Notes under the pieces: model-generated
Seen by the model: only the letters and a program-made list of their open reading frames with translations
What the model was told of the DNA's origin: nothing
The model's database searches: none
Position numbers and translations under genes: made by a program
Source: Halioxenophilus aromaticivorans
Lineage (GTDB): Bacteria > Pseudomonadota > Gammaproteobacteria > Pseudomonadales > Cellvibrionaceae
Assembly (NCBI RefSeq): GCF_042850945.1
Contig: NZ_AP031496.1
Location: 3,782,001 to 3,846,000 of the forward strand
Direction: 5' to 3'
DNA length: 64,000 bases
Shown: in pieces, positions 25,120-33,874 of the stretch
Layout of the letters: each line of letters opens with the position of its first letter
Numbering within the stretch: the first letter of the stretch is position 1

Positions 25120-27939
25120 TTAATCCAAAGAACCTTCGATAATCCATCCTGCCCACCAGGCGTCTGCCGCTGCGGTGCCAGGCTCAACCGCACCGATGAA
25201 GCCAGTGGAGTCAAAGGTGAAACCAGAACCGTTATCTACTGGTACAAAAGTAGGCGCAGTTACAACAGCTTCGGCGTCGGTCAGGGCGTAGGCGCCATCT
25301 ACTGTTACGCTGTTCGCCTGTACGATACCGGCGGTAGCGTCTGGCTCTTCGTGGGAGTAGAAGTCCTCGTCACACTGGCCAATGACGTTGTCCAGAGTTA
25401 CGTCAGACAGTGCCATGGTGCCAGCGCCATCGGTATCGGCGTCATCAATACGCACACAGTCGGTGAAGGCTGTGATAGCGGTGTTGTACACACGAGAAGT
25501 CAGCGCGCCACGTAAACGCATGGCTGGCTCACCGCCGGCTTTGTTCATATCCGAACCGATGATTAGGATATTGGCCAAGGCACCTTCGGTTTCAGGGGTG
25601 TAATCCTGATCACTGGAGTTAGCTTCGATGGCACGTGGGTCGTTAGAACCTTGTGGCGCAGTTGCGGTTTGATCCTTGCGAATAATCGCGTATTGGATGT
25701 TACCTTTATAACCTTCATCGAAATCGATATCGTCGTCATCGTTGCCCGTTAACACCAAGTATTTCGCGTTAACAGTACCACCAAACCACTCGATACCGTC
25801 GTCCAAGTTTTGGTGAACTTGCACGTACTCAACGGTAGTACCGTAACCCACGCCTTGCAGGGTTAAACCGTTAATTTCGTTGTTAGGGCCTGCAATTTTG
25901 CCGCCTTCAGCGATACGTACATAGCGAATGGTACCGCTGTCGTCAGCTGGATCGTTACCACCGAAGTTACCAACGACGGTACCGCCCTCGCCTTCAACAT
26001 TACACACGTTGCCAGAGCCGTAACAAGCACCGGTGCCGCCTTGGCCGTACTGTGGCGCAAAACCTTGAACAATAACGCCGCCCCACTCACCGAGGCCTTC
26101 CAGGTCGTCATCTGCCGCACTACTGAAAGTAATTGGGCTTGAAGGAGTACCGGCCGCTTCTAATTTCGAACCACGAGTCACCAACAGAGAACCGTCGTCA
26201 AAAGCGCGTACGTGAACGCCAGGTTGAATGGTTAAGGTAACGCCGTTATCTTTAACCGCTTGCACGTCGGCATCGGTTGCTACGGAAACGTTGCCTTCAC
26301 CCACAATCACTTCACCGCTTAAGCGCCACTCGTAACCCGCAACAAAGGTGTAGTCTTCGTCGATACGACCAGTCACAGTACAAACGTCGTCGGCACAGGT
26401 AACGAAGCTGGCTTCAGCTGGCTCTACCGCATTTACCGAACCTGGGATAGTCCAACCTTCCCACCAGCCAGAGGCCGCCGCTGGGTCAACCGCTCCGATG
26501 TAGTTGGTAGGGTCAAACACAAAACCGGAACCGTTATCCACTGCAGTAATGGACGTTACGCTGTCTAGCTGAGCAACGGGCTCGGCAATAGCGCGGGTAG
26601 CGGTGAAGCTTAGAGTGGTGTTGATGTCGGTGTTGGTTTCAACATCGGCAGCACGTCGTGCGTAGAAAGCATCGTCACAGTCACCAATGACATTTTCCAA
26701 GGTAACGTTAGAGAAAGAATCTACTGTGCCGTCACCGTCGGTATCGGAATCATCAATGCGAACACAATCGGTGAAGTTGGCTACCGCAGAGTTGTATACA
26801 CCGGTAATTAATGAACCGCGCAAGCGCATACCTGGCTGGCCATCATCACCGCTGGAGTTAGCCGCTTTGTTCACTTCAGAACCGATGATGGTAACGTTAG
26901 CAATAACTGCGTCGGTTTCTGGGGTGTAATCTGCGTCACTGGAGTTGGCTTCGATACCGCGTGGGTCGTTAGAACCTTGTGGGCCGGAAGCGTTAGGATC
27001 TTTTTCAATTAAAGCGTACTGGATATTACCTTTAAAGCCTTCATCGAAATCGATATCGTCGTCATCATTGCCGGTTAATACAACATACTTGGCGTTAACA
27101 GTACCACCGAACCACTCGATACCGTCGTCCAGGTTTTGGTGAACTTGTACGTATTCAATAGTAGTGCCGTGGCCAACGCCTTGCAGAGTTAAACCGTTAA
27201 TCTCGTTGTTAGGACCAGCAATGCGACCGCCTTCGGCAATACGCACATAGCGAATAATACCGCTGTTGTCGTCGTCTTCGTTACCGCCGAATACCGATAC
27301 GTCGGTACCGCCTTCACCCTCGACGTTACACACAGTGCCAGTGCCATAACAGGCGCCGGTGCCACCTTGACCGTACTGAGTAGCAAAACCTTGGATAATG
27401 ACACCACCCCATTCGCCTAGGCCATCAAAATCGGCATCGGCAACACTGGAAAACGTGATGGGCTCTGCAGCAGTACCGTCGGCCATCAACATAGAGCCTC
27501 GAGTAACCAACAAGGTACCGTCGTCGAAGCTGCGAATGTTAGTGCCAGGCTCGACAGTCAGTGTTACACCGGCGTCTTTTATGGCTTGCACGTCGGCATC
27601 GGTGGTAACGGCCACGTTGCCTTCACCCACCTGAACAACGCCAGCCAATCGCCATTCAATACTGCTTACCAGGGTAACATCTTCATCGATAATACCTTCC
27701 AAGGTACCTACGGAATAATCTGAGTTGTAAGTAACGAACGCTTTAGAAGCATCTGGAGCGCCATCTGGCAATACGCCAGTGCCACCAGAGCCGCTGTCGC
27801 CACCATCGCTACCACTGCCGGTGTCGTCAGTAGTTTGCTCAATGTTAATGGTAACGTCGTCGCCGTCGTCACCGCCACCGCAACCGGTAAGCACTGCAGC
27901 CGCAGCCAACATTGCAATGAATATTTTGGTTTGTTGCAT
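25120..27939 (-). CDS. Surface lipoprotein with two 442-residue repeats
   Basis: This is a 939-residue lipoprotein with a lipobox at LTGC (Cys20), then a Gly/Asp/Ser-rich tether to about residue 60. The rest is an internal duplication. Repeat A (about 79-504) and repeat B (about 521-939) align with a 442-residue offset, for example IDEDVTLVSSIEWRL against IDEDYTFVAGYEWRL. Each repeat has GEWGGVI, GGTGACYG, YVRIAEGG, NEINGLTLQGVG, VHQNLDDGIEWFGGTVNAKY and an Asp-rich TGNDDDDIDFDEG turn, likely a calcium-binding right-handed beta-helix. The DNA copies are also close, with a 1326-base offset. It lies directly downstream of a large TonB receptor and is probably its surface partner. The ligand is unknown. 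Confidence 0.8.
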   Translation of the reverse strand: MQQTKIFIAMLAAAAVLTGCGGGDDGDDVTINIEQTTDDTGSGSDGGDSGSGGTGVLPDGAPDASKAFVTYNSDYSVGTLEGIIDEDVTLVSSIEWRLAGVVQVGEGNVAVTTDADVQAIKDAGVTLTVEPGTNIRSFDDGTLLVTRGSMLMADGTAAEPITFSSVADADFDGLGEWGGVIIQGFATQYGQGGTGACYGTGTVCNVEGEGGTDVSVFGGNEDDDNSGIIRYVRIAEGGRIAGPNNEINGLTLQGVGHGTTIEYVQVHQNLDDGIEWFGGTVNAKYVVLTGNDDDDIDFDEGFKGNIQYALIEKDPNASGPQGSNDPRGIEANSSDADYTPETDAVIANVTIIGSEVNKAANSSGDDGQPGMRLRGSLITGVYNSAVANFTDCVRIDDSDTDGDGTVDSFSNVTLENVIGDCDDAFYARRAADVETNTDINTTLSFTATRAIAEPVAQLDSVTSITAVDNGSGFVFDPTNYIGAVDPAAASGWWEGWTIPGSVNAVEPAEASFVTCADDVCTVTGRIDEDYTFVAGYEWRLSGEVIVGEGNVSVATDADVQAVKDNGVTLTIQPGVHVRAFDDGSLLVTRGSKLEAAGTPSSPITFSSAADDDLEGLGEWGGVIVQGFAPQYGQGGTGACYGSGNVCNVEGEGGTVVGNFGGNDPADDSGTIRYVRIAEGGKIAGPNNEINGLTLQGVGYGTTVEYVQVHQNLDDGIEWFGGTVNAKYLVLTGNDDDDIDFDEGYKGNIQYAIIRKDQTATAPQGSNDPRAIEANSSDQDYTPETEGALANILIIGSDMNKAGGEPAMRLRGALTSRVYNTAITAFTDCVRIDDADTDGAGTMALSDVTLDNVIGQCDEDFYSHEEPDATAGIVQANSVTVDGAYALTDAEAVVTAPTFVPVDNGSGFTFDSTGFIGAVEPGTAAADAWWAGWIIEGSLD

Positions 27940-28023
27940 GTCTACACCTTAATTGTATTGTGCTTAAAAGTGATGTTACGCCCGATATGTGGCCGCCAGG
28001 CGAAACTGATTTCCTTAGGAAAA

Positions 28024-31000
28024 TTAAAATTCGTAGGACGCGCTCAAAGAGAATGAAATACCATCTTCAAAGCTCTCAATTACTCGACCGCCTCGGCTCC
28101 ACTCAACCGGCTCGTTAAGTAAATTCTTAACTTTTGCCTTTACGGTTAACGATTCGCCGATCAATTTTTCATAGTTCAAGTCAACCAGTGTGCGGCTGTT
28201 GTATACAATCGGATCGAATGCCGCGCCGCGGGATACTTGGAATATTTTGTCGTCAGCGTAATTCACTAGCAGCGTCAGTTTTTGCTCTGTGGCGAAATGG
28301 TCGAAACCTAGCTGTAAGTTAGCCAAACGAGGCGCCTGGCCTTGTAAATCACGGCCTTGTTGGTTTTCACCTTCCAAGCGCAGGTTGCTAACACCCAGTG
28401 TTACCTCGGACTCGATAAAGGTCAGGTTACCGGATAAGAACCAAAGCGAATCGGCATTTTCAAACAGAGTTTTATAGGCGTCGATTTCCACCCCTTGCAG
28501 CGTGGCTGATTCGGAGTTTCGGAAGGTAATACCATCGGTACCAGAACCGGACGCATCGGGAACGGCGCGCTCTACTGGATCGGTAATATCTTTGTAGAAC
28601 AACGCCAGGGTGACATTCTCCTGATCGTTAAAATAGTATTCAAAGCGCATATCAAAGTTATCGATTGTGCTAGAAACCAAATCAGGGTTACCGAAAATGG
28701 GCTTGTCCGTTTCAGGGTCGAAGATAACGGATTCAGATCGCTCAATAATTCCTGGGTAAGAAACCGTGCTACTGAAACCTGCGCGGATTTGCAGTTCTTC
28801 TGTCACGTTGTAGTTAATCGATAACGCCGGCAACAGCTCTGAAGAATCGAGGAAGTTATTAGAGCCCGCCGCATTAGGGTAAGTGATTTCTTGGCTGAAT
28901 TCTTCTTGTCGCAAACCTAAAACTACAGTCCAACTGTCACCAATCAACGTTTCCGTTGATAAGTAAACGGCTTCCATTTCCTCGTCGGAATTATAAGAGT
29001 CAGTATTCGTGGTGATGGTGGCCAAGCGAACCACATCCAGTGCGAAGTTTTGGTAGGAGAAAATCTCCTCTAAATTATCGTCTCGCATCAGAGAAACTTG
29101 GTCGCCGTTGTCACCCAACCCCAAACCGAAACGATACATTTCCCATTCACGGGATTTATCTGAGTACAAGCCGCCAACTTTAACAATGGTGGAAATTGAG
29201 TCGCTTAAAGTAAATGGGATGGAATAGTCCACAGACACATCAATGCTGTCTTCCGCCAGATCTGCCCAACGGCGCTCAAGGGAAGTAGTACTTAGGAAGC
29301 CATTAATGTAGGAATAGCCTCGACGATCTGGCTCGTAACGATTGGTTTGAGAATAGCCCATTCTCCAGTCTAGAGTGTGGCCCTCACCAATATTAAATAA
29401 GTTAGAACCGGTAAATTGCTGAGAAATAAACTCTCGCTCTACCCACTGTAATATAAAGCGGTCTTCCTGAATGCCTTCTTGATTGTTAACGGCTTCTTGA
29501 AAACGCACAGTATTATCGGTGCTGCGCAACCAAATGGATTTACTCTCAACAAGGTTAGCGTCACCGTATTCGTAACCTGCAACTAAATACCCACTCAAGT
29601 TATAACTTTCAGTACTGCGCTGGTAGTCACCTTCCAGTCCTACCGCATCGCTCAGCGTGGCATCAGCTCGGTTTTTAGTAGAGTGACTGTAATCCGCGGC
29701 AGCGTAGAAACCGAAATCACCATTAGCCAGTGCGTATCGATCACCGTACGCCAATGAAGCGCCGAAGTCCGGATCACCGGAATCACTCTTAATATTATAA
29801 TCGTCTTGGAATTTGACACCCAATGCGGCGGCTTCTAATGGTGGCGTACAAATATTGGCGTCCACCGACAACTCACAAATCGTTAGGTTTTGAGCCTGAT
29901 TGGTCGCACCTAATACACCGCTGGGCAGCTCGCGCAGGCCACTGTCATAGCCCCAAACGTCGGTGCTACTATCTTTATAGGTAACGTAATCTTCACCGGT
30001 GACCTCTGTGTTATAACCGCCCGATACTGACACTTTACGGACCGGCTCATCGGGGATACCGCGCGTAGTCATCCGTACGCTACCGCCGGTGGAAGTACCC
30101 AGCAGGTCGGCGCTGAAGGTTTTTTGCAGCTCCACGCCCCCTAATATATCGGAGGGGAATAAATCCAGTTGTACGTCCCTGCGCAGCGGGTCAGTACTGG
30201 GCATCAAAATGCCGTTAAGTGTGGATGAGATGTATCGGCCATCTAAGCCGCGCACAACCACAAACTTGTCGTCTGCCAGAGTAACACCCACTAGACGGGT
30301 CAAAGCGGCGGCAACGTTGGTATCACCAAAGCGTTCCAACTGGCCAATATCCAAGGCATCCACCACGCTGGTGGCAAAGCGCTCAATACCTGCGGAAGAG
30401 TCGGATGGGTTATAGGTGCCCATAATGACCACTTCTTCCATCTGTGCAGGGGCTTGCAGGGTTGGTGCCTCGATGCCACCGATGGAGGTCTCCACCGCTG
30501 CAGACCTCATTCGAGCAGAAACTACCACACCCAATTCCGCGGGCACGCGCACATCGGCAACGTCAACGACCTCAAAATCAGGGTGGGAAATCTCCACAGC
30601 GTATTCACCACGAGGCAGGGCTATCTGGTAAGCACCATTACGGTCGGTTTTAGCTGTGTATTGGCCATCCGCTACAGAAACCGTAGCGTCATAGATGGGT
30701 TCTCCACCCTGGGTGGTTACCACCCCGCCAACAAAGCCTTCGGCCAGATCACCCGGTGCGTAGGCCTTGATGGTGACACGCGGCTCGTCTGCCTCGGAGG
30801 AAAACCGAATGCTTATCTCAACGTCGTCCTGGGAATCAGCATCGAATGATACATCGCCAAGAGTCGCGCCAGAGCGCTGCAGTTGTAGCTGGTGTTGGCC
30901 GGCATCAATATTGTGCTCTGCACTGCCCAATCGGTTTGTTTTACCAACTACTTCACCGTCGATTACTACGTCCACACCCTGAAGTGGGTCGTCATCGTAG

Positions 31001-31086
31001 AGAACGTTGACGAAGGTATCGGCGGCCATTGCTCCTTGTGATACCAGTGCAATTGCCAATGCTAGTGAACGCGGTTTGAAAATCAT
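28024..31086 (-). CDS. Large TonB-dependent receptor with carboxypeptidase-regulatory-like N-terminus
   Basis: This 1020-residue outer-membrane receptor runs from the ATG at 31086, which gives a clean signal peptide (MIFKPRSLALAIALVSQGAMAA); an upstream start adds 21 Cys-rich residues and is rejected. A beta-sandwich extension with VGGVVTTQGGEPIYDATVSV precedes the plug (FVVVRGLDGRYISSTLNG, then STGGSVRMTTRG). The barrel ends SLSASYEF. The plug style is that of large receptors used for polymers or organic matter in marine bacteria. It forms a two-gene unit with the duplicated lipoprotein 84 bases downstream, like a receptor plus surface-binding pair. The substrate is not predictable. Confidence 0.9.
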   Translation of the reverse strand: MIFKPRSLALAIALVSQGAMAADTFVNVLYDDDPLQGVDVVIDGEVVGKTNRLGSAEHNIDAGQHQLQLQRSGATLGDVSFDADSQDDVEISIRFSSEADEPRVTIKAYAPGDLAEGFVGGVVTTQGGEPIYDATVSVADGQYTAKTDRNGAYQIALPRGEYAVEISHPDFEVVDVADVRVPAELGVVVSARMRSAAVETSIGGIEAPTLQAPAQMEEVVIMGTYNPSDSSAGIERFATSVVDALDIGQLERFGDTNVAAALTRLVGVTLADDKFVVVRGLDGRYISSTLNGILMPSTDPLRRDVQLDLFPSDILGGVELQKTFSADLLGTSTGGSVRMTTRGIPDEPVRKVSVSGGYNTEVTGEDYVTYKDSSTDVWGYDSGLRELPSGVLGATNQAQNLTICELSVDANICTPPLEAAALGVKFQDDYNIKSDSGDPDFGASLAYGDRYALANGDFGFYAAADYSHSTKNRADATLSDAVGLEGDYQRSTESYNLSGYLVAGYEYGDANLVESKSIWLRSTDNTVRFQEAVNNQEGIQEDRFILQWVEREFISQQFTGSNLFNIGEGHTLDWRMGYSQTNRYEPDRRGYSYINGFLSTTSLERRWADLAEDSIDVSVDYSIPFTLSDSISTIVKVGGLYSDKSREWEMYRFGLGLGDNGDQVSLMRDDNLEEIFSYQNFALDVVRLATITTNTDSYNSDEEMEAVYLSTETLIGDSWTVVLGLRQEEFSQEITYPNAAGSNNFLDSSELLPALSINYNVTEELQIRAGFSSTVSYPGIIERSESVIFDPETDKPIFGNPDLVSSTIDNFDMRFEYYFNDQENVTLALFYKDITDPVERAVPDASGSGTDGITFRNSESATLQGVEIDAYKTLFENADSLWFLSGNLTFIESEVTLGVSNLRLEGENQQGRDLQGQAPRLANLQLGFDHFATEQKLTLLVNYADDKIFQVSRGAAFDPIVYNSRTLVDLNYEKLIGESLTVKAKVKNLLNEPVEWSRGGRVIESFEDGISFSLSASYEF

Positions 31087-31504
31087 ATCAGCGGCCTTGA
31101 ATTCTCTGTTTACCTGCCAGCAGCTGTATTCCGGGATACAACTGCACACAATACGTATTGGTGAAAGCTTGTTTTTTTACGCCAAACCTGCGCTGCAATC
31201 GACGCAGCATCTGTTGGTAGCAAGGGCCTCGGCAACGCTTCATTAGCTGCGCTGCTATAGGCTGGCCGGGTAATTGTTAACCAGATACCTGGCTATCCAA
31301 CCTTGCCTAAAGCCCAAATAACTGCCTGGCGCTTATCAAAATCGACGGTAGGTTAGTTGGGTTTTATTACACTATTGTTTCAGGCGCGTATTATTTCGTA
31401 GGCAATATGGGAACTTTAGGCTACACCGCTGCAGCCCAGTAACCACGGGGCCTTCAGCGGCAATACAACGTATATCAGAGGGATTTTTTTGCGGGGCTAG
31501 AAGT
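31087..31504. other. Non-coding region upstream of the large TonB receptor
   Basis: This is a 418-base gap between the receptor start and the stop of the DUF1415 gene, both on the minus strand. It should contain the receptor promoter. No gene, strong palindrome or clear sigma-70 box was identified. Confidence 0.5.
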
Positions 31505-32071
31505 TTATTTGGCGACCCAGTAAGGAAATAGGCGCCGGATTTGACCGTCGGCTAGAGATTCGGTCAATTGAATATTTCGCTCGGGGATAGCGTCTGGGTC
31601 GGCGACGCCGGCCAGCACCCTCGTTAGGCTTGCTTCTCTAATTAAATGGAAGATTGGATACGGTGAGCAATTGGTGAGGTTGCTTTGATCCTGCGGTGAA
31701 CTGCCTTCAAAACAGTAACGAGGATGGAAACTGGCCACCTGAACCTGGCCAGACAAGCCACCCAAACCGATGAGCGTATCCACCACGGACAAAAACTGGT
31801 TGTAGTCCTCAAATTCGGCGAAGGCATAGGGTGTGATCAGAAGGCTCGTCTCCAGCTTTTGGACCGGCGTATGGACCAACCGCTGGAGCTCGGAGTCTAT
31901 AAAGGCAGCAATATCTTGCTCAGCTTGCGCATTGCATACCTCAAACCCAATATTGCCCAGGCGCCGGGGAGCCGCCGCAAAGGGGCACAATCCCAGCCCG
32001 ATGACTACGTCATCCAGCCACTGCTGTACCGCTGCCACTACAACGCTATCGTTAGGAGTGATGTCGACCAC
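31505..32071 (-). CDS. DUF1415 family protein
   Basis: This is a small cytoplasmic protein of unknown function, about 188 residues from a GTG at 32071, eight bases after the pdxH stop codon. A TTG at 32107, inside pdxH, is the longer alternative. The family signature is visible: VVIGLGLCPFAAAPRRLG near the start, then FEDYNQFLSVVDTLI, FHPRYCFEG and the ending IRRLFPYW. The conserved LCPFA Cys and the late His/Cys suggest a metal or redox site, but no function is established to my knowledge. It is coupled to pdxH. Confidence 0.85.
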   Translation of the reverse strand: MVDITPNDSVVVAAVQQWLDDVVIGLGLCPFAAAPRRLGNIGFEVCNAQAEQDIAAFIDSELQRLVHTPVQKLETSLLITPYAFAEFEDYNQFLSVVDTLIGLGGLSGQVQVASFHPRYCFEGSSPQDQSNLTNCSPYPIFHLIREASLTRVLAGVADPDAIPERNIQLTESLADGQIRRLFPYWVAK

Positions 32072-32079
32072 GGGCAAAC

Positions 32080-32724
32080 CTAGGGCGCTAAACGTTCGAT
32101 CTGCCAACGTTCATCCGCTCGGCGGGTATATTGAAAGCGGTCGTGTAGGCGATGGGAGCCGCCCTGCCAAAACTCAATCTCACTGGGTTTAACCCGGTAA
32201 CCGCCCCAAAAATCCGGCAGCGGTATCTCACCCTTGGCAAACTTAGCCTTGATGTTTTCAAATTGGGACATCAGCAATTGCCTCGACGAGATAGGCTGGC
32301 TTTGGGCCGAGGCCCAGGCGGCCAGCTGACTTTCCTTTGGGCGAGACGCGAAATAGGCCAGCGATTGTGTCGCACTGACCTTCTCAACAACGCCACACAC
32401 CTTCACCTGCCGCTCCAGAAAATGCCAAGGAAAATGTAAGCTGACCTTGTTGTTGCTGCTGATATCCTGAGCCTTGCGACTGCCGTAATTGGTGTAAAAT
32501 ACAAAGCCGTCGTCATCCAGTTGCTTAAGCAGTACGATGCGCTGGGACGGTTGGCCAGAGGCGTCCACGGTGGCCAGTACCATGGCAGTTGGGTCCTTCA
32601 CACCGGTATCCACTATTTGGCGCAGCCAGAGATTGAATTGGTCAATTGGGTTATCGAGAAGATCTTCCTTCTTTAATTGCCCGAGATTATAGTCCCGCCG
32701 CAGGGACTGCAGATCGTCAGCCAT
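32080..32724 (-). CDS. pdxH: Pyridoxine/pyridoxamine 5'-phosphate oxidase
   Basis: This 214-residue FMN enzyme makes pyridoxal 5'-phosphate. Family landmarks are present: RIVLLKQLDDDGFVFYTNYG (FMN and phosphate binding), SRKAQDI, LHFPWHFLERQVKVCG, RPKESQLAAWAS and the C-terminal FWGGYRVKPSEIEFWQGG with SHRLHDRF. Length is normal. It may be co-transcribed with DUF1415. PLP supply is relevant to the class III aminotransferase in this window only in the general sense. Confidence 0.97.
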   Translation of the reverse strand: MADDLQSLRRDYNLGQLKKEDLLDNPIDQFNLWLRQIVDTGVKDPTAMVLATVDASGQPSQRIVLLKQLDDDGFVFYTNYGSRKAQDISSNNKVSLHFPWHFLERQVKVCGVVEKVSATQSLAYFASRPKESQLAAWASAQSQPISSRQLLMSQFENIKAKFAKGEIPLPDFWGGYRVKPSEIEFWQGGSHRLHDRFQYTRRADERWQIERLAP

Positions 32725-32893
32725 GTGTGGTCTCGCAAGTTACGGTGTTAATTGGCGCTAGTTTAAAGCCCCGGTAGAATAAGACCAATACGCCATAGCA
32801 TGATGAACCAGATTCCCCGCGCCAAATCGGATACAACTGGCGCGACCATTAAGACATCCCATTTCAAAACATGACGATGGTAAGCCAACCAGG

Positions 32894-33526
32894 ATGCTCC
32901 AACCTCAACCGACCACACAGCCTATTATTGTCGGCGCTATCTTAGCCGGAGGCGAAAGCAGGCGCTTTAACTACCAAACCAAAGCCCTGATAGACCTTAA
33001 CGGTAAGCCACTGATAGAACACTGTTTGGACCGGTTAGCCCCCCAAGGTCTTGCAACCATCGCAGTGTGCGCCAACCAAAACCCCGCGCTAACCGAATAT
33101 GGCCTACCGTGCATAGAGGAATTGGATTGTGCCATTGCGGGGCCACTACGCGGCCTGTATAGCGCCCTAGAATGGGCCCATAAGGCGGCAGGCGACGCGC
33201 TACTATTGACCGTACCCTGCGATACCCCCTTACTGCCCCTAAATTTAGTCGAAGAATTAACCAATACCCTGTTGCTCACTCAGGACGACTGCGTGATAGC
33301 AAGCAGCAACGGAAGGCTACACCCAACCATTGGCCTATGGCGCACCAATCTACTGCAGCGCTTGGCTGACCATATAGCCGCCTCGCAAAAAGGCAGCCTG
33401 AAAGCGTGGCTGAGCCAGTGCAGGTTTACAGAGGTTAATTTCTGCTCAACTCAGATTGATCCGTTTGTAAATGTTAATTCTCAATCGGATTTAAATAACC
33501 TAACCCAGGCCTTAGCACCAAAATAA
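32894..33526 (+). CDS. mobA: Molybdenum cofactor guanylyltransferase
   Basis: This is a 210-residue nucleotidyltransferase attaching GMP to molybdopterin. The signature loop is ILAGGESRRFNYQTKALIDL, with the catalytic-type Lys retained, followed by LIEHCLDRL, the GPLRGLYSALEW segment and TVPCDTPLLP containing the metal-binding Asp. It lies 348 bases upstream of the nitrate-type transport operon. Nitrate reductase needs this cofactor, so the proximity is functionally sensible, but no nitrate reductase gene is in the window. Confidence 0.88.
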   Translation: MLQPQPTTQPIIVGAILAGGESRRFNYQTKALIDLNGKPLIEHCLDRLAPQGLATIAVCANQNPALTEYGLPCIEELDCAIAGPLRGLYSALEWAHKAAGDALLLTVPCDTPLLPLNLVEELTNTLLLTQDDCVIASSNGRLHPTIGLWRTNLLQRLADHIAASQKGSLKAWLSQCRFTEVNFCSTQIDPFVNVNSQSDLNNLTQALAPK

Positions 33527-33605
33527 AGCCCAACGATTTTTTTTGCTTCCACCAAAGCTAAATTTGCTGCTCTTTTGACCAGTGATTCTTCTCACACGAA
33601 CCACA

Positions 33606-33638
33606 AAAATGCACAAAAGAACCATAAAGGTGCATTTT
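33606..33638. promoter_or_regulatory. Inverted repeat / candidate NtrC enhancer
   Basis: AAAATGCAC and GTGCATTTT are perfect 9-base inverted copies separated by 15 bases. Inside, AGAACC-ATAAA-GGTGCA matches the NtrC consensus TGCACC-N5-GGTGCA with a perfect right half and 4 of 6 in the left half. Its distance upstream of the sigma-54 promoter is typical for an enhancer. Binding is inferred. Confidence 0.45.
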
Positions 33639-33796
33639 AGAAGAATCTTAAATCACCATTTTAAGACACTTTATTCTTCACCACTCCATTTTGGTGCCAC
33701 CCTAAACATGGGTAAATGCCTAACTCCTTTCTGGGGCAAGCATTTAAACATCTGTTTTTACTGTGTTTTTTTCTGATTTTGTGATTTTTACCAGCG

Positions 33797-33813
33797 TTGG
33801 CAAGGGTTTTGCG
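33797..33813 (+). promoter_or_regulatory. Sigma-54 (-24/-12) promoter for nitrate transport operon
   Basis: TTGGCAAGGGTTTTGCG matches the sigma-54 consensus TGGCAC-N5-TTGC with the invariant GG and GC at the exact 10-base spacing. It lies about 60 bases upstream of the transporter start codon, leaving room for a normal leader. Nitrogen-limitation control through NtrC is the natural inference. Confidence 0.7.
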
Positions 33814-33874
33814 ATTACAGGGCAAAGCATCAGAATTTTTAATTACAAACATAGCGTCACCAAAGGAGCCTTAG

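Larger units (their letters stand above)
33527..33874. other. Regulatory region upstream of nitrate-type transport operon
   Basis: This 348-base intergenic region is AT-rich. It holds a sigma-54 promoter match at 33797-33813 and, about 160-190 bases upstream, an inverted repeat with NtrC-like half sites (33606-33638). No gene was credited here. Confidence 0.6.

Noticed and set aside
33582..33776. A 64-codon frame upstream of nrtA
   Set aside because: It is AT-rich, covers the likely NtrC enhancer and has no ribosome-binding site or family resemblance.
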